Origin: Bryobacterales bacterium
GTDB taxonomy: Bacteria > Acidobacteriota > Terriglobia > Bryobacterales > Bryobacteraceae
Length of the DNA stretch: 5,677 nt
Direction: 5' to 3'
NCBI GenBank assembly: GCA_003487005.1
Contig: DNFG01000204.1
Coordinates: 1 to 5,677, forward strand
The notes under the pieces are model-generated. The model saw nothing but the letters and a program-made list of their open reading frames with translations. It was not told where the DNA came from and ran no database searches. Every line of letters begins with the position of its first letter. Within the stretch, counting starts at the first letter, position 1. This document shows positions 5,516 through 5,677 of this stretch, piece by piece. The position numbers were made by a program, and so were the translations under genes.

Positions 5516-5677
5516 TCATTGTGCATTGACGTGGCAACCAAGGCAGGTCCGGGCCTGGGACGGGAGTGCGCCCTTTTCGAGCCAGACTGCGGCGCGTCGA
5601 TGGTAAGGCGAATTCGAGGGAAGGGACTCGACGGTCTTGCGGGCCCAGGCCCGCCAGTCGCCGGAGCCGGGACCGGC
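5516..5677 (-). CDS. C-terminal end of unidentified protein with CXXCH motif (possible cytochrome c)
   Basis: On the minus strand a frame is open from the window edge to TGA at 5516-5518, giving 53 residues; its start lies outside. I do not recognise the family. The fragment is rich in Trp, Arg and Ala (GDWRAWARKTVESLP near its beginning) and ends with TCLGCHVNAQ. CLGCH fits the CXXCH motif for covalent c-type haem attachment, very close to the C-terminus, as happens in multihaem cytochromes. One motif in 53 residues can arise by chance, so haem binding is tentative. Reality of the gene is supported by the spacing: its stop sits beside the kinase Shine-Dalgarno and 13 nt before the kinase ATG, as in an operon. 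The alternative is that this is non-coding upstream sequence of the kinase. Confidence 0.62.
   Translation of the reverse strand, partial: AGPGSGDWRAWARKTVESLPSNSPYHRRAAVWLEKGALPSQARTCLGCHVNAQ

Noticed and set aside
5503..5541. Longer kinase start at TTG 5541 or ATG 5526
   Set aside because: Neither has a Shine-Dalgarno, both overlap the upstream frame, and the ATG at 5502 has a well-placed AGAGGA.

Overview
The window is a GC-rich bacterial chromosomal segment with compact genes, frequent TTG/GTG starts, short overlaps between co-directional genes and little intergenic space. The gene content (argC-argB with a short GNAT-type N-acetylglutamate synthase, a LytS/LytTR two-component pair, a stand-alone molybdopterin-binding protein, a CE4 deacetylase) would suit an Acidobacteriota genome of the Solibacter/Bryobacterales type. 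That placement is an impression from gene style, not a proof. No insertion sequence, tRNA, rRNA or CRISPR array is visible.

Left part, + strand (2-1706): an arginine-biosynthesis operon. The end of argC (N-acetyl-glutamyl-phosphate reductase) overlaps argB (N-acetylglutamate kinase) by four bases, TTGA. argB in turn overlaps a short ArgA-like N-acetylglutamate synthase. Together they cover the first three steps from glutamate towards ornithine, although only the C-terminal third of ArgC lies in the window. An AT-rich gap of about 140 bp follows, holding a weak terminator-like hairpin.

Middle, + strand (1849-3706): a molybdopterin-binding MoeA/MoaB-like protein stands alone. After it comes a 139-bp gap that is the most unusual stretch here. 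It holds a -10-like element, two copies of an anti-Shine-Dalgarno motif (CTCCTCCGA) with one of them in the loop of a ten-pair hairpin, and a strong intrinsic terminator ending about 20 nt before the next gene. This looks like a small RNA of about 95 nt, or a regulatory leader. A membrane-anchored CE4 polysaccharide deacetylase follows, and its 3' end overlaps the convergent gene by 53 bp.

Right part, - strand (3654-5677, read right to left): the last 53 residues of an unidentified protein ending in a CXXCH haem-binding-like motif; then, 13 nt downstream, a four-TM LytS/YehU-type histidine kinase; then, overlapping by 20 nt, a LytTR-type response regulator. The tight spacing suggests one transcript, with the kinase translationally coupled to the putative cytochrome gene.
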